Below, piece after piece: positions 22,485 through 31,343 of a stretch of DNA of 44,678 nt. The stretch is from a bacterium BMS3Abin08 (GTDB lineage: Bacteria; Nitrospirota; Thermodesulfovibrionia; Thermodesulfovibrionales; JdFR-85). The translations under genes were made by a program, and so were the position numbers. Numbering within the stretch: position 1 is the stretch's first letter; every line of letters begins with the position of its first letter. The stretch lies in assembly GCA_002897935.1 (NCBI GenBank), contig BDTA01000083.1:1-44678 (forward strand), written 5' to 3'. The notes beneath the pieces were generated by a model. That model was not told where the DNA came from and made no database searches. It worked only from the letters and a program-made list of their open reading frames with translations.

Positions 22485-24116
22485 ATGAAGGTAATTTCAG
22501 GGAATATAGTGGATGTCCTTAACTCAGAGATCTATCCCGGCACGATCGGGATAACAGATGGCAGGATATCAAGCATTGCAAAAGAAGACAGGGGATATGA
22601 AAACTTTATAATCCCTCCCCTGGTGGACTCACATATCCATATCGAGAGTTCAATGATGGTTCCCTCTGAGTTTGCAAGGCTTGCAGTGCGGCATGGAACA
22701 GTGGCTGTCGTATCCGACCCACACGAGATAGCAAATGTCCTTGGGTTGGAGGGCGTAAGATTCATGATTCGCAACGGCAAGGGCGTGCCCTTTAAATTTT
22801 ATTTTGGCGCACCTTCCTGTGTTCCTGCAACGGGGTTCGAGACATCGGGTGCTGAACTCGGGACTGAGGAGATTGAAGAACTGCTGAAAGAGACGGATAT
22901 AAGGTATCTCAGTGAGATGATGAATTTCCCGGCGGTTTTAGACAGGCAGCCCGGGGTGATGGCGAAGATAGAACTTACACAAAGATACGGAAAGAGGATA
23001 GACGGCCACGCTCCTGGATTGAGGGGAGATGCCCTGAAGAGATACATCGAGGCGGGTATCACAACCGACCATGAAACCCTTGGGTACGAAGAGGGGCTTG
23101 AAAAACTGAGGATGGGGATGAAGCTGCAGATAAGGGAGGGTTCTGCTGTCAGGAACTTTGACGAACTGATCCCTCTCATTGAGGACTATCCCGACGACTG
23201 CATGTTCTGCAGTGATGACAAACACCCCGATGACCTTGCAGCAGGGCATATCAATGAGCTTGTCAGGAGGGCGCTGGGGATGGGCTATGACAGGATGAAG
23301 GTTCTGCAATGTGCCTCTGTTAATCCTGTCAGGCATTACAAGCTCGATGTCGGGCTCCTTCAGAGAGGTGATTATGCCGACTTTGTCGTAATTGACAATC
23401 TTGACGATTTCAATATTCTCAGTACCTGTATCAATGGAGAGGTTGTTTATGAAGGTAACAGGTCCTTCCTGCCCGAGGTCCCTGTTGAGGCTCTCAATAA
23501 CTTCAGGGCGGAAACAAAGGCGATATCGGCCTTTGAGGTGAAGATGTCGGGAGAAAGGATCAGGGTTATTGAGGCAATAGATGGACAGATCATGACAAGG
23601 AGCATATCAGGGCGCCCGAAGACTTCCGGTGCTTTTGTCGTATCTGACCGGGACAGGGACATACTCAAGATAGCCGTTGTTAACCGGTATGTGGATACGG
23701 CACCCTCCGTTGCCTTTGTAAGGGGCTTTGGCCTGAAAAGGGGAGCTATCGCCACCTCAGTCTGCCATGACTCACATAACATCATAGTCGTCGGTGTCTC
23801 GGACAGGGATATACAGCAGGCGGTAAACCTCATAGTTGAGAAAAAGGGCGGGCTGTCCGCAGCAAATGGCGGGATGCAGAAGGTGCTGCCTCTTCCCGTT
23901 GCCGGGCTGATGTCCGGCAGGGACGGGACGGTAATAGCCGGGGAGTATGTTGAAATGGACAGGCTTGCAAAGGAACTCGGGTCCGGGTTGAGTGCGCCTT
24001 ACATGACCCTCTCCTTTATGTCCCTGCTGGTGATTCCCGAGCTGAAACTCGGCGACAGGGGGCTCTTTGACGGGACGAGGTTTGAGTTTGTTGACCTGTT
24101 CATAAACGGTGGGTAG
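22485..24116 (+). CDS. ade: Adenine deaminase
   Basis: 543 residues. Converts adenine to hypoxanthine and ammonia in purine salvage. Amidohydrolase fold: VDSHIHIESSMMVPSEFARLAVRHGTVAVVSDPHEIANVLG holds the HxH metal site and the family signature; later GHAPGLRG, TDHE and CSDDKHPDDL give the remaining His and Asp ligands; the C-terminal domain has SVCHDSHNIIVVGV. The start is ATG 22485, preceded by AAAGGGAGGTTGG; the frame is open upstream to 22398 but without a signal. The stop TAG (24114-24116) is made of the first three bases of a MITE-A copy, so the native C-terminus may have been a few residues longer; family length suggests little is lost. Confidence 0.95.
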   Translation: MKVISGNIVDVLNSEIYPGTIGITDGRISSIAKEDRGYENFIIPPLVDSHIHIESSMMVPSEFARLAVRHGTVAVVSDPHEIANVLGLEGVRFMIRNGKGVPFKFYFGAPSCVPATGFETSGAELGTEEIEELLKETDIRYLSEMMNFPAVLDRQPGVMAKIELTQRYGKRIDGHAPGLRGDALKRYIEAGITTDHETLGYEEGLEKLRMGMKLQIREGSAVRNFDELIPLIEDYPDDCMFCSDDKHPDDLAAGHINELVRRALGMGYDRMKVLQCASVNPVRHYKLDVGLLQRGDYADFVVIDNLDDFNILSTCINGEVVYEGNRSFLPEVPVEALNNFRAETKAISAFEVKMSGERIRVIEAIDGQIMTRSISGRPKTSGAFVVSDRDRDILKIAVVNRYVDTAPSVAFVRGFGLKRGAIATSVCHDSHNIIVVGVSDRDIQQAVNLIVEKKGGLSAANGGMQKVLPLPVAGLMSGRDGTVIAGEYVEMDRLAKELGSGLSAPYMTLSFMSLLVIPELKLGDRGLFDGTRFEFVDLFINGG

Positions 24117-24235
24117 TGTCGTGTCAACCTTGTAATGTCGGGGTGTTTGAATTGTCATTCCCGCTACGTCGGGAATCATACTCCTCTTTGATTCCGGACA
24201 AGCCGGAATGACAATTGAGAGTTGACGCGACAGTA
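24114..24235 (-). mobile_element. MITE-A copy 3, provides ade stop codon
   Basis: 122 bp in reverse orientation to copies 1 and 2. It begins TAGTGTCGTGTCAAC at the ade stop codon and ends GTTGACGCGACAGTA. Lies between the convergent ends of ade and aroE, and could also act as a bidirectional hairpin terminator. Confidence 0.85.
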
Positions 24236-24294
24236 GCATGAGGAATCATGTTCGAACACTTTGCCCTCCGGCATGCTGTATTACGGATATCTCT

Positions 24295-25140
24295 TTAATA
24301 GCTGTCTGCCCTTTTCTTCTCTATCTGCCTCATTAGTGTATCCCTCATTAGATCGACAGGTGGATTCACACCCGTCCAGATCGTAAAGGCGAGCACCCCC
24401 TGCCAGAGGAGCATGCCAAGACCGTTCATGACCGTACACCCGCGCTCCCTTGCCGTTTTTAGAAGGGGAGTTTCCCAGTAGATAAGGTCACATACAACCT
24501 TCCGTTTGGTTAAGAGATCAGACTCTACCGGAAGGGGATCGTCCTCCCTGAGGCCAAGGGGTGTAGCATTTATAACGATGTCGGCTGATTTGATGTTCTT
24601 TTTGTCCCCGGTAAGCACAACGTTGTCATTTACCCTTTTGAGGTCCCTTACCAGCATGAGACCCTTCTTCTGGTCTGTATCGAAGATAAAGATTTTTGAG
24701 GCTACCTTCGAGAGATGGTAGCTTACCGCCCTTGATGCACCACCTGCACCGAGCATGAAGACGTTCATCCCGCCGGGATTAATACCTGACTCCTTTAAGG
24801 ATTCCATAAAACCACGTCCGTCGGTGTTGTAACCCACCAGTCTGTCATCGACTCGTTTTACAGTGTTTACCGCACCGATAAACTCAGCCTCTTCTTCGAC
24901 CTCGTCAAGGAGGGGAATCACGGCTTCCTTGTGAGGTATAGTGACGTTCATACCCCAGAAATTCATGGCCTTTACCCCCTTCAGGGCCTCCCCGAGGTCT
25001 TCCTTTTCTACCTTCAGCGCCAGGTAACAGAAGTTCAGTCCCAGCTGATCAAAGGCTGCGTTATGCATGTTCGGCGAAAAGCTGTGTTCAACGGGGTTCC
25101 CGATGAGACATATGAGCTTTGTCCTTGCGTTTATTTCCAT
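24295..25140 (-). CDS. aroE: Shikimate 5-dehydrogenase
   Basis: 281 residues. Reduces 3-dehydroshikimate with NADPH in aromatic amino acid synthesis. N-terminal substrate domain: GNPVEHSFSPNMHNAAF (Ser residues bind shikimate), NVTIPHKEAVIPLLDE (catalytic Lys of PHK) and GAVNTVKR. NTDGRGF contributes the catalytic Asp. Rossmann part: MLGAGGASRAVSYHL with the GxGGAxxA loop, then INATPLGL and GLGMLLWQG. Its ATG is one base from the stop of the upstream radical-SAM gene (TGACATG), so it is translationally coupled. Last gene of the long - strand run. Confidence 0.96.
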   Translation of the reverse strand: MEINARTKLICLIGNPVEHSFSPNMHNAAFDQLGLNFCYLALKVEKEDLGEALKGVKAMNFWGMNVTIPHKEAVIPLLDEVEEEAEFIGAVNTVKRVDDRLVGYNTDGRGFMESLKESGINPGGMNVFMLGAGGASRAVSYHLSKVASKIFIFDTDQKKGLMLVRDLKRVNDNVVLTGDKKNIKSADIVINATPLGLREDDPLPVESDLLTKRKVVCDLIYWETPLLKTARERGCTVMNGLGMLLWQGVLAFTIWTGVNPPVDLMRDTLMRQIEKKRADSY

Positions 25141-25141
25141 G

Positions 25142-26425
25142 TCATTCCTCCAGTCCTTTTATTAATCCCTCGGGCGTTGATTCGATAACCCGAACCTTTA
25201 TCTCAAGGATCCTCTCCAGGTCCTGTACCGAGACACTGTCAAGGAGCGTATCCTCTCCATCCCTCAGGATGATATCGGGAAGGAGCAGATAGTCCGCCTT
25301 CCCGGCCATGTCGGATAGTTCGTGTATTATGTCCCTTCCCGTGAGAAGCCCCGTCACTGTAACGGTGTCTCCGAAAAACCTGTTTGCAACAGGGAGGAGC
25401 TTCAGGTTCACGCTGTTGGCAATTTTATCAGTGTATTTTTTGAGGAAGGGATAGAACGAGGTGCCTGTTATGGTGATATAATGCTTCCCCGACGGCCTTA
25501 AGGCGGAAAGCGCCTTCCTCATCCTTGATAAAAATAAAGGGACCATGCCTACACCGTTTTCTATCTGTGGAAAATCACCATAGTTTTTCAGTGGTGGGAA
25601 CGTCTTACCCGCCTTTATGTATAACTCGTCTGATCCGTAAACGAGGGGGTCGCCATACCTTTTCAGAAATCTCTTCTGAAAGTCGGCGATGATCCCGAGC
25701 GCTCCGGCTGCCTCGTCCTTTCCAACGTGATCGAGGGTGTTCTTCCTGTGTCTGGTCAGTCCCACGGGAACCACTGCAATCGAAGTCACATAGGGGTAGA
25801 GCCTCTGGAGGTCATTGATCGTCCTTACAAGCTCCTCTCCATCGTTATATCCCGGACATAACACTACCTGGGTGTGTATCCTGATCCTGTGCTTTGCAAG
25901 CCGTCTCAGTTCTTTAAGAATATCAACACCGTTGTTATTTCCCAGCATCCTGTTTCTTAAATCCCTGTTTGTTGTATGAACGGATATATAAAGGGGGCTG
26001 AGTCTCTGTTCAACGATCCTCTTCCTGTCGGCAGCGGAGAGATTGGAGAGGGTTATATAGTTGCCGTAGAGGAAGGACATCCGGTAATCCTCGTCCTTGA
26101 CATAGAGGGTCTTTCTCAGACCCGCGGGTAGTTGATGGACAAAGCAGAAGATGCATCTGTTCTTGCACCTCTTTATCGTAAAGTGGTTCAATTCAATACC
26201 GAGAGGTTCCCCTTCGTCTCTCTGAACACTTGTCCTGAAAGTCTTTCCCTTTCTGATATAGGAGATGCTGAGTTCAGGATTGCCTGAATGGAATAAAAGG
26301 TCGATGGAGTCTCTGATCCTGTGACGGTTGATCGACTTTATTTTATCGCCGGGGAGGACCCCTGCACGTTCGGCAGGGCTTCCCTCCATCACGTGCTTGA
26401 CGGTATTACCATTGTGTGCCGGCAT
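25142..26425 (-). CDS. PDZ-radical SAM DUF512 protein
   Basis: 427 residues. An N-terminal PDZ-like domain (MEGSPAERAGVLPGDKIKSINRHRI) is followed by a radical SAM core with CKNRCIFCF (the CxxxCxxC 4Fe-4S motif) and HFTIKRC before it, then the C-terminal DUF512 region (KYTDKIANSVNLKLLPVANRFFGDTVTVTGLLTGRDI, LLLPDIILRDGEDTLLDSV). The family is found in anaerobes; the substrate is unknown. It overlaps pgsA by one base and is coupled to aroE. Confidence 0.92.
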   Translation of the reverse strand: MPAHNGNTVKHVMEGSPAERAGVLPGDKIKSINRHRIRDSIDLLFHSGNPELSISYIRKGKTFRTSVQRDEGEPLGIELNHFTIKRCKNRCIFCFVHQLPAGLRKTLYVKDEDYRMSFLYGNYITLSNLSAADRKRIVEQRLSPLYISVHTTNRDLRNRMLGNNNGVDILKELRRLAKHRIRIHTQVVLCPGYNDGEELVRTINDLQRLYPYVTSIAVVPVGLTRHRKNTLDHVGKDEAAGALGIIADFQKRFLKRYGDPLVYGSDELYIKAGKTFPPLKNYGDFPQIENGVGMVPLFLSRMRKALSALRPSGKHYITITGTSFYPFLKKYTDKIANSVNLKLLPVANRFFGDTVTVTGLLTGRDIIHELSDMAGKADYLLLPDIILRDGEDTLLDSVSVQDLERILEIKVRVIESTPEGLIKGLEE

Positions 26426-26952
26426 CAGGTCAGCCCCCTGTATATGTAGTGTATTCCTGAGGAAACGGTTAAGACCGCTGTAATAATGATCAGGATGTCC
26501 GGTTCAGGTATCCCGGCATCCCGGAGGTTTAACTCCAGGAGTATGTATGCAAGCAGGATCAGTTGAAAGGCGTTTGCAAGCTTTCCGAGTATGGTTGGCT
26601 CAATCCTTGTCCCGTGGCTGGTGAGATAGAGCATAAGCCATCCCGTAACTATTATTATATCCCTGCTTATAACCGTGATGCTCAGCCATTTGGGCACAAG
26701 CCCGTAAACTGCAAAGAGTACAAATGCCGTAACGAGCAGGAACTTGTCTGCTACCGGGTCAAGGAACCTGCCCAGTTTGGTCTGCTGGTTTCTCATGCGT
26801 GCAATCAGACCGTCAAAAAAATCGGTTACAGCCGCAAAAATAAAGATAATCAGGGCATAATCGTTTTTCTTGTATACAAGGGCTCCTACGAAAACAGGAA
26901 TAAGGATAATCCTTAGTGTTGTTAACGCATTAGGTATATTTAGATAAGACAA
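26425..26952 (-). CDS. pgsA: Phosphatidylglycerophosphate synthase
   Basis: 175 residues, four or five membrane helices. CDP-alcohol phosphotransferase motif: DFFDGLIAR, MRNQQTKLG, RFLDPVADK, i.e. DGxxAR-x8-G-x3-D-x3-D, with the three Asp metal ligands. Transfers phosphatidyl from CDP-diacylglycerol to glycerol 3-phosphate, the first step to phosphatidylglycerol and cardiolipin in the inner membrane. N-terminus NIPNALTTLRIILIPVFV is typical. The ribosome-binding site is GGGGAGCGG; 20 bases from the upstream TPR gene. Confidence 0.94.
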   Translation of the reverse strand: MSYLNIPNALTTLRIILIPVFVGALVYKKNDYALIIFIFAAVTDFFDGLIARMRNQQTKLGRFLDPVADKFLLVTAFVLFAVYGLVPKWLSITVISRDIIIVTGWLMLYLTSHGTRIEPTILGKLANAFQLILLAYILLELNLRDAGIPEPDILIIITAVLTVSSGIHYIYRGLT

Positions 26953-26972
26953 CCGCTCCCCTTCGAATCGGT

Positions 26973-28073
26973 TTAAGGTATATTAAAGGGAACCCCATCG
27001 AACCTGATATTAACCCCGAGCCTATTATAGCAGGATGATGTCGGGGGTGTTAATACCTTACCGGACTTTACCCTATCGAGATATCTAATGAGCTGCCTGC
27101 TATGGCATTGCTCAAGCAGAAAGCCATACTCCGCCGCTGTTTCAAGGGACTTCTTAAGCAGTCCGGACGCCTTTTTGAACTCCCCTTTCTGAATGCATTC
27201 CTGGCCCATCCCAAGATGGAAATAGACCATTCCCCGGACATCACCTGTTTTTCTGAACAGTTCACGCGACCTGAGGTAGTACCTTTCAGAGAGCTTTGTT
27301 CGGCCCAGCATCGTGTAGTTCTGCCCGATACTCCAGAGGGTGTATGCAGAGCTTACAATGTCCCCGATCCTCTTGTAGATTACAAGTGCCTTCCTGAAAT
27401 GTGACATTGCCGTGCCGTAATCACCATACATCCTGTAAGCATTACCGATTCCGCAGTGTGAGTAGGCCTTGCCGAAACTGTCGTTCCTCCCGGTAAAGAT
27501 CCGGTTTGCCCTCTCGTAATAACGGAGGGACTCCCTGTTAAGACCTGCCACCCTCGATGCACCGCCAAGGGCGTTGAGAGAGAAACCCTCCATCTCCCTG
27601 TCCTTGAGCCTTTTGCTGATACTCAGGGTTTCCTTCAATAGCTCAATTGCCTTGAGGGGAAGCCCCCTGTATCTCCAGGCCCCTGCTTCAGCCCAGCAGA
27701 GGAATGCCTTGCCCGGGAGGTCGTTCTCCCCCGTTAAATGTCTCCCGGCACGTCCAAAACACCTCAGTGCATCCCGCCATAGTCCCATCCCTCGAAGGGC
27801 AAGCCCCATCCCTATAGCGGCATCCGATTGAAGGGATTTATCCCCGATTTTCCTTGAAAGAACGAGTGCATCACTGTAATGTGTGAGGGCATCCTTATAC
27901 CTCCCGAGCATCCTCGACATATCTCCGGCAGCCATATGGCAGTGAAGTGCCCCTTCTGTATCATTGTTCCTTAACGAAAGCCTCAGTGCAGAGCGGAACC
28001 TCCGGAGCGCCCCTCCGTAGTCGGACCGGCTTCGCAGTCTTTCCCCTTTCTGTAGAAGTTCTTCAGTTCGCAA
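26973..28073 (-). CDS. Tetratricopeptide-repeat protein
   Basis: 366 residues built from about eight TPR units of about 40 residues each, e.g. GALHCHMAAGDMSRMLGRYKDALTHYSDALVLSRKIGD, AYSHCGIGNAYRMYGDYGTAMSHFRKALVIYKRIGD and AYTLWSIGQNYTMLGRTKLSERYYLRSRELFRKTGD. The repeats resemble the TPR_12/LGN-type scaffold. No signal peptide; a cytosolic protein-binding role is expected. The last 30 residues (SSCYNRLGVNIRFDGVPFNIP) are not TPR. Overlaps rpe by 11 bases. Partner unknown. Confidence 0.88.
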   Translation of the reverse strand: MRTEELLQKGERLRSRSDYGGALRRFRSALRLSLRNNDTEGALHCHMAAGDMSRMLGRYKDALTHYSDALVLSRKIGDKSLQSDAAIGMGLALRGMGLWRDALRCFGRAGRHLTGENDLPGKAFLCWAEAGAWRYRGLPLKAIELLKETLSISKRLKDREMEGFSLNALGGASRVAGLNRESLRYYERANRIFTGRNDSFGKAYSHCGIGNAYRMYGDYGTAMSHFRKALVIYKRIGDIVSSAYTLWSIGQNYTMLGRTKLSERYYLRSRELFRKTGDVRGMVYFHLGMGQECIQKGEFKKASGLLKKSLETAAEYGFLLEQCHSRQLIRYLDRVKSGKVLTPPTSSCYNRLGVNIRFDGVPFNIP

Positions 28074-28719
28074 AACGGTTCCTCAGGTCCTTCATCAACG
28101 CACTGTAATCCTCGGCATGGAAGAAGGCGGAGCCCATAACGAGTATATCCGCTCCGGCCTTTACGATCCTGCTTGCATTGTCCGTCTTTATCCCGCCGTC
28201 GACCTCTATCAGGACGTCGAGATTCCTTTCATCGATCATGCCTTTCAGTGTTTCGATCTTTTTCAGAGACCCCTCGATAAACCTCTGTCCGCCGAATCCC
28301 GGATTGACGGACATTATAAGCACGAGGTACAGATCCGGCAGTATCTCCTCGAGGGTCCGGACGGGTGTTGCGGGGTTTATGGATACCCCCGGCTTTTTGC
28401 CCTCCTCTTTGATGCTTTGAACGGTCCTGTGAAGGTGGACCGTGGCCTCCTGGTGAACGGTGATTATGTCGGCTCCAGCCCCTGCAAAGTCAGCTATGTA
28501 CCTGTCGGGGTCTTCGATCATGAGATGGACATCAAAGGGTAACCTTGTAACCTTTCTGATAGCCCTTATAACCTCCTGTCCTATCGTCATGTTGGGAACA
28601 AAGTGTCCGTCCATAACATCTACATGGATGAGGTCTGCCCCTGCAGCCTCGGCGTCCCATATCTCCCTGCCGAGGATGGTGAAATCAGCCGAAAGGATTG
28701 ACGGTGCGATCATAACCAT
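28063..28719 (-). CDS. rpe: Ribulose-phosphate 3-epimerase
   Basis: 218 residues, TIM barrel. Motifs: APSILSADF, VDVMDGHFVPNMTIG (catalytic Asp and metal His), FDVHLMI, VMSVNPGFGGQRF-like segment (IMSVNPGFGGQRFI) and LIEVDGGIKTDNASRIVKAGADILVMGSAFF with the second Asp. Interconverts ribulose 5-phosphate and xylulose 5-phosphate in the pentose phosphate pathway. Starts ATGGTTATG (28719 or 28713). Overlaps the PASTA gene by ten bases. Confidence 0.96.
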   Translation of the reverse strand: MVMIAPSILSADFTILGREIWDAEAAGADLIHVDVMDGHFVPNMTIGQEVIRAIRKVTRLPFDVHLMIEDPDRYIADFAGAGADIITVHQEATVHLHRTVQSIKEEGKKPGVSINPATPVRTLEEILPDLYLVLIMSVNPGFGGQRFIEGSLKKIETLKGMIDERNLDVLIEVDGGIKTDNASRIVKAGADILVMGSAFFHAEDYSALMKDLRNRFAN

Positions 28720-29420
28720 CTCAGTCGCTGCTCCTCCTTGTGTTCCAGTTTTAGTTTAATCAAATCACCTCTCTTGATGATTGAACCGGCGGCGGGTTTC
28801 TGTCCCACTATTCTGCTTCCATAGCCGCTCAGCTCGATCTCCAGACCCATTTTTTCAACGAGTTCTTTTGCAGCAGAGAGGGACATGCCTGCAAAATCGG
28901 GACAGGAGTACAACACATCAAAGGGGCCATTGCTCACAAGCAGCGAAACCCTGTCCGCACCCCTCTCGTCGGGTGTGGGCCTCTGGCCGATTACCGTATC
29001 CTTCTCGTAGGCATCCGAACGGGCCCTCAGGATGCGCTTGATCTTTAAGTTGTTTTTTATGGCAAGATCACGGGCCTCATCAACATTCAGTCCGATGAAA
29101 TCGGGCATGTAGTACCTCTTTGGTCCCTTGCTTATTATAACCCTGATAGTCCTTCCCTGCTTGATTCGCTCCCGGGGAGGGATTTCCTGTCTTATAATAG
29201 TGCCTGCGGGCAGTGTCTGGTTGAATTCCTCTCCATCGATCTTGATATAGAGCCTGCGTTCCATTATCTCCTTGTTCGCCTCGATCAGGTTCTTTTTCCT
29301 GAGGTCCGGAACCGCAACCGTCTTTTTGGCGCCCATAATCCTGAATGTTACGTAGCTGCTGAAAACAGTCAGTACGAGAAATAATGTGAAATAGAGGGTT
29401 ATCTTGAAAATTGTCTTCAT
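28710..29420 (-). CDS. Membrane-anchored PASTA-domain protein
   Basis: 236 residues from ATG 29420, seven bases after the rsmB stop codon (the frame is open 27 codons further into rsmB, which is not used). One N-terminal membrane helix (ITLYFTLFLVLTVFSSYVTF), then three PASTA repeats: VPDLRKKNLIEANKEIMERRLYIKI..., MPDFIGLNVDEARDLAIKNNLKIKRI... and CPDFAGMSLSAAKELVEKMGLEIELS.... PASTA domains bind peptidoglycan stem or muropeptides. There is no kinase or transpeptidase domain, unlike PknB or PBP2x. Such stand-alone proteins sit between rsmB and rpe in several Nitrospirota and Deltaproteobacteria; this recall is not checked. Confidence 0.88.
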   Translation of the reverse strand: MKTIFKITLYFTLFLVLTVFSSYVTFRIMGAKKTVAVPDLRKKNLIEANKEIMERRLYIKIDGEEFNQTLPAGTIIRQEIPPRERIKQGRTIRVIISKGPKRYYMPDFIGLNVDEARDLAIKNNLKIKRILRARSDAYEKDTVIGQRPTPDERGADRVSLLVSNGPFDVLYSCPDFAGMSLSAAKELVEKMGLEIELSGYGSRIVGQKPAAGSIIKRGDLIKLKLEHKEEQRLRWL

Positions 29421-29427
29421 AAGCAAA

Positions 29428-30753
29428 TCAGTGCAAAGAAAGTACTGCAGCGAAAAAACCGTCCATATCATCCCTGTGGGGGAGACTGAGGAAGAACCCA
29501 TCCTCTGTGCGGAATCCCTTTAACCCGGTTTTAACTGCCGGTGTTTCAATATACCCGATATCTATAATAAAAAAATCTTTCCTTTTATGCAAGAACTTAT
29601 TCACCACGTCCGGTCCCTCCTCCGGCTCGGTTGAACAGACAGTGTAGAGAATCACGCCTCCTCTCCTCAGGTGAGGACTTACTTTAAGGAGCAGGTCAAG
29701 CTGTTTTTCATGAAACCTTTTGAGGTCGGAGGGGTGGTGCCGGTATCTGACATCGGGGTTTCTCCTGATGACTCCCATAGAGGAGCACGGGGCATCGAGG
29801 AGGATCCGGTCAAACATGGATCCGGCATTCATCAGGGTTGAGTCCGAGATGACGACCCGTATTGACTTGAATCCAAGACGTTCAATATTTCCTCTCATGA
29901 GAGATGCCCTCTCAGGGCTTATATCCATGGCGATGATCTCCGCCATGTCACCGGTCAACTCGGCGATGTAGGTTGTTTTGCCTCCGGGAGCGGAGCAGGC
30001 ATCGAGGATCCGCTGCCCCGGTCCGGGATGAAGGAGGGAGGTCACAAGCTGGGCAGCCTCATCCTGTACGTAAACGTCTCCGATAAGATCGGCAATTTCG
30101 GGGAAGACGTGATTGGGTTCGATAACTATTCCGGAAGATGAAAGTTCTGTAAACCTGTATCTGATGTTTCTGCTGTCCAGGATAGAGGCGATTTCCTCCC
30201 TTGACTTCCTCAGGAGGTTTACACGTAATGTCAGATTCGGCCTCTCGTTGTTTTTCCTCAGGAGTTTTTCTCCCTCCGGGGCGCCGAACCTCTTGAGCCA
30301 CCTCCTTACAAGCCATTCAGGATGGGAGGTGGAAATGGAGAGTCTTTTTACCTCTTCATCGGGCAGAGGTGGACAGGACCTGTCGCGGAGCAGTCTTCTT
30401 AAGACGGCATTTGTTAACGCCGTGTTCCTGCCGGTCTTTTTTTCAACCTCTACTGTCTCGCTTACCGCAGCCCAGTCTGAAACCCTCATGAGGAGTATCT
30501 GATATGCACCGATTCTGAGGTTGTTAAGCGTTGAATCTTTAAGTCCTTCAGGCCTCCTGAGGTAAGGCTTCAGGCACCAGTCGAGAAAGTAGAGGTTTCG
30601 CAGCACCCCGTATATGATCTCCTGGATGAATGCCCGGTCTCTCCGGTCGAGGGTCTCCGGTAGTCCATCGAGTAACTCCCTGGGCTTTTTGCCCCTGAAG
30701 AGTATATCGTTGAGGGTGCTTAATGCGACGTATCTGGTGTTTCCTCCTGTCAT
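29428..30753 (-). CDS. rsmB: 16S rRNA (cytosine-967-C5)-methyltransferase
   Basis: 441 residues. N-terminal NusB-like RNA-binding domain (about 1-145: RYVALSTLNDILFRGKKPRELLD ... RRDRAFIQEIIYGVLRN), then a Rossmann methyltransferase: DACSAPGGKTTYIAEL (SAM motif I), ILLDAPCSSMGVIRRNPDVRYR (motif IV; Cys of PCS) and ILYTVCSTEPEE (motif VI with the catalytic Cys of VCS). Methylates C967 of 16S rRNA. It is 41 bases after gspM and starts the housekeeping part of the run. Confidence 0.95.
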   Translation of the reverse strand: MTGGNTRYVALSTLNDILFRGKKPRELLDGLPETLDRRDRAFIQEIIYGVLRNLYFLDWCLKPYLRRPEGLKDSTLNNLRIGAYQILLMRVSDWAAVSETVEVEKKTGRNTALTNAVLRRLLRDRSCPPLPDEEVKRLSISTSHPEWLVRRWLKRFGAPEGEKLLRKNNERPNLTLRVNLLRKSREEIASILDSRNIRYRFTELSSSGIVIEPNHVFPEIADLIGDVYVQDEAAQLVTSLLHPGPGQRILDACSAPGGKTTYIAELTGDMAEIIAMDISPERASLMRGNIERLGFKSIRVVISDSTLMNAGSMFDRILLDAPCSSMGVIRRNPDVRYRHHPSDLKRFHEKQLDLLLKVSPHLRRGGVILYTVCSTEPEEGPDVVNKFLHKRKDFFIIDIGYIETPAVKTGLKGFRTEDGFFLSLPHRDDMDGFFAAVLSLH

Positions 30754-30794
30754 GGGAATGCATGCCTGAACAAGAAAGTATGATAAAGAAGGGG

Positions 30795-31343
30795 TTAGCT
30801 GATGGAGAGTCCCGAGATCTTGAGTCTTACGGTCAGACCTGAGGGCCTCCTGTAATTCCTGACGCGTATGCTCATCTCCCTCATAACCATATAGGGGGTC
30901 CTTGATTCTATATTGTAAATAATATTTGAGAGTTCTGCTATGGATTTAACATTCAGGTCCACACTGACTGAAACGACCCTGTATCCGTCATGCTCTTCGG
31001 TCCGCTCCACCCGCTCGCTCCTGATGGTAGCCCCTGCATCCGTTATAATCCGTTTAACCATACCCTGAAGTGACGCTGAGGCAAGGGCGGGGGTATCCCC
31101 GCTGAGGAGTTTGAGCTCTTCATCCTTGACGAGACTCCGCAGTTCATTGACCTCTTTCCTGAGGGCCTCTTCCTGTGAGAGCAGTGCCCGGTATTTTGTC
31201 AGTGTACGGATCTTTATCTCTTTCTCTTCCCTTAGATTGCGGTTCCTTTCTCTTAATCCACTAACCCCGTACTGGTAGAAAACCGCTATAGAGAGCAGGG
31301 CTATTAGTATGATTCCTATTAGTCTTCTCCTGTTAGTTGTCAT
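30795..31343 (-). CDS. gspM: Type II secretion GspM-like protein
   Basis: 182 residues. N-terminal membrane helix (RLIGIILIALLSIAVFYQYGV), a coiled coil (LRERNRNLREEKEIKIRTLTKY ... ALRKEVNELRSLV) and a ferredoxin-like periplasmic domain (LQGMVKRIITDAGATIRSERV ... LSNIIYNIESRTPYMVMREMSIRV). This is the GspM/PilO architecture of the inner-membrane assembly platform. Overlaps gspL by four bases. Confidence 0.85.
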   Translation of the reverse strand: MTTNRRRLIGIILIALLSIAVFYQYGVSGLRERNRNLREEKEIKIRTLTKYRALLSQEEALRKEVNELRSLVKDEELKLLSGDTPALASASLQGMVKRIITDAGATIRSERVERTEEHDGYRVVSVSVDLNVKSIAELSNIIYNIESRTPYMVMREMSIRVRNYRRPSGLTVRLKISGLSIS

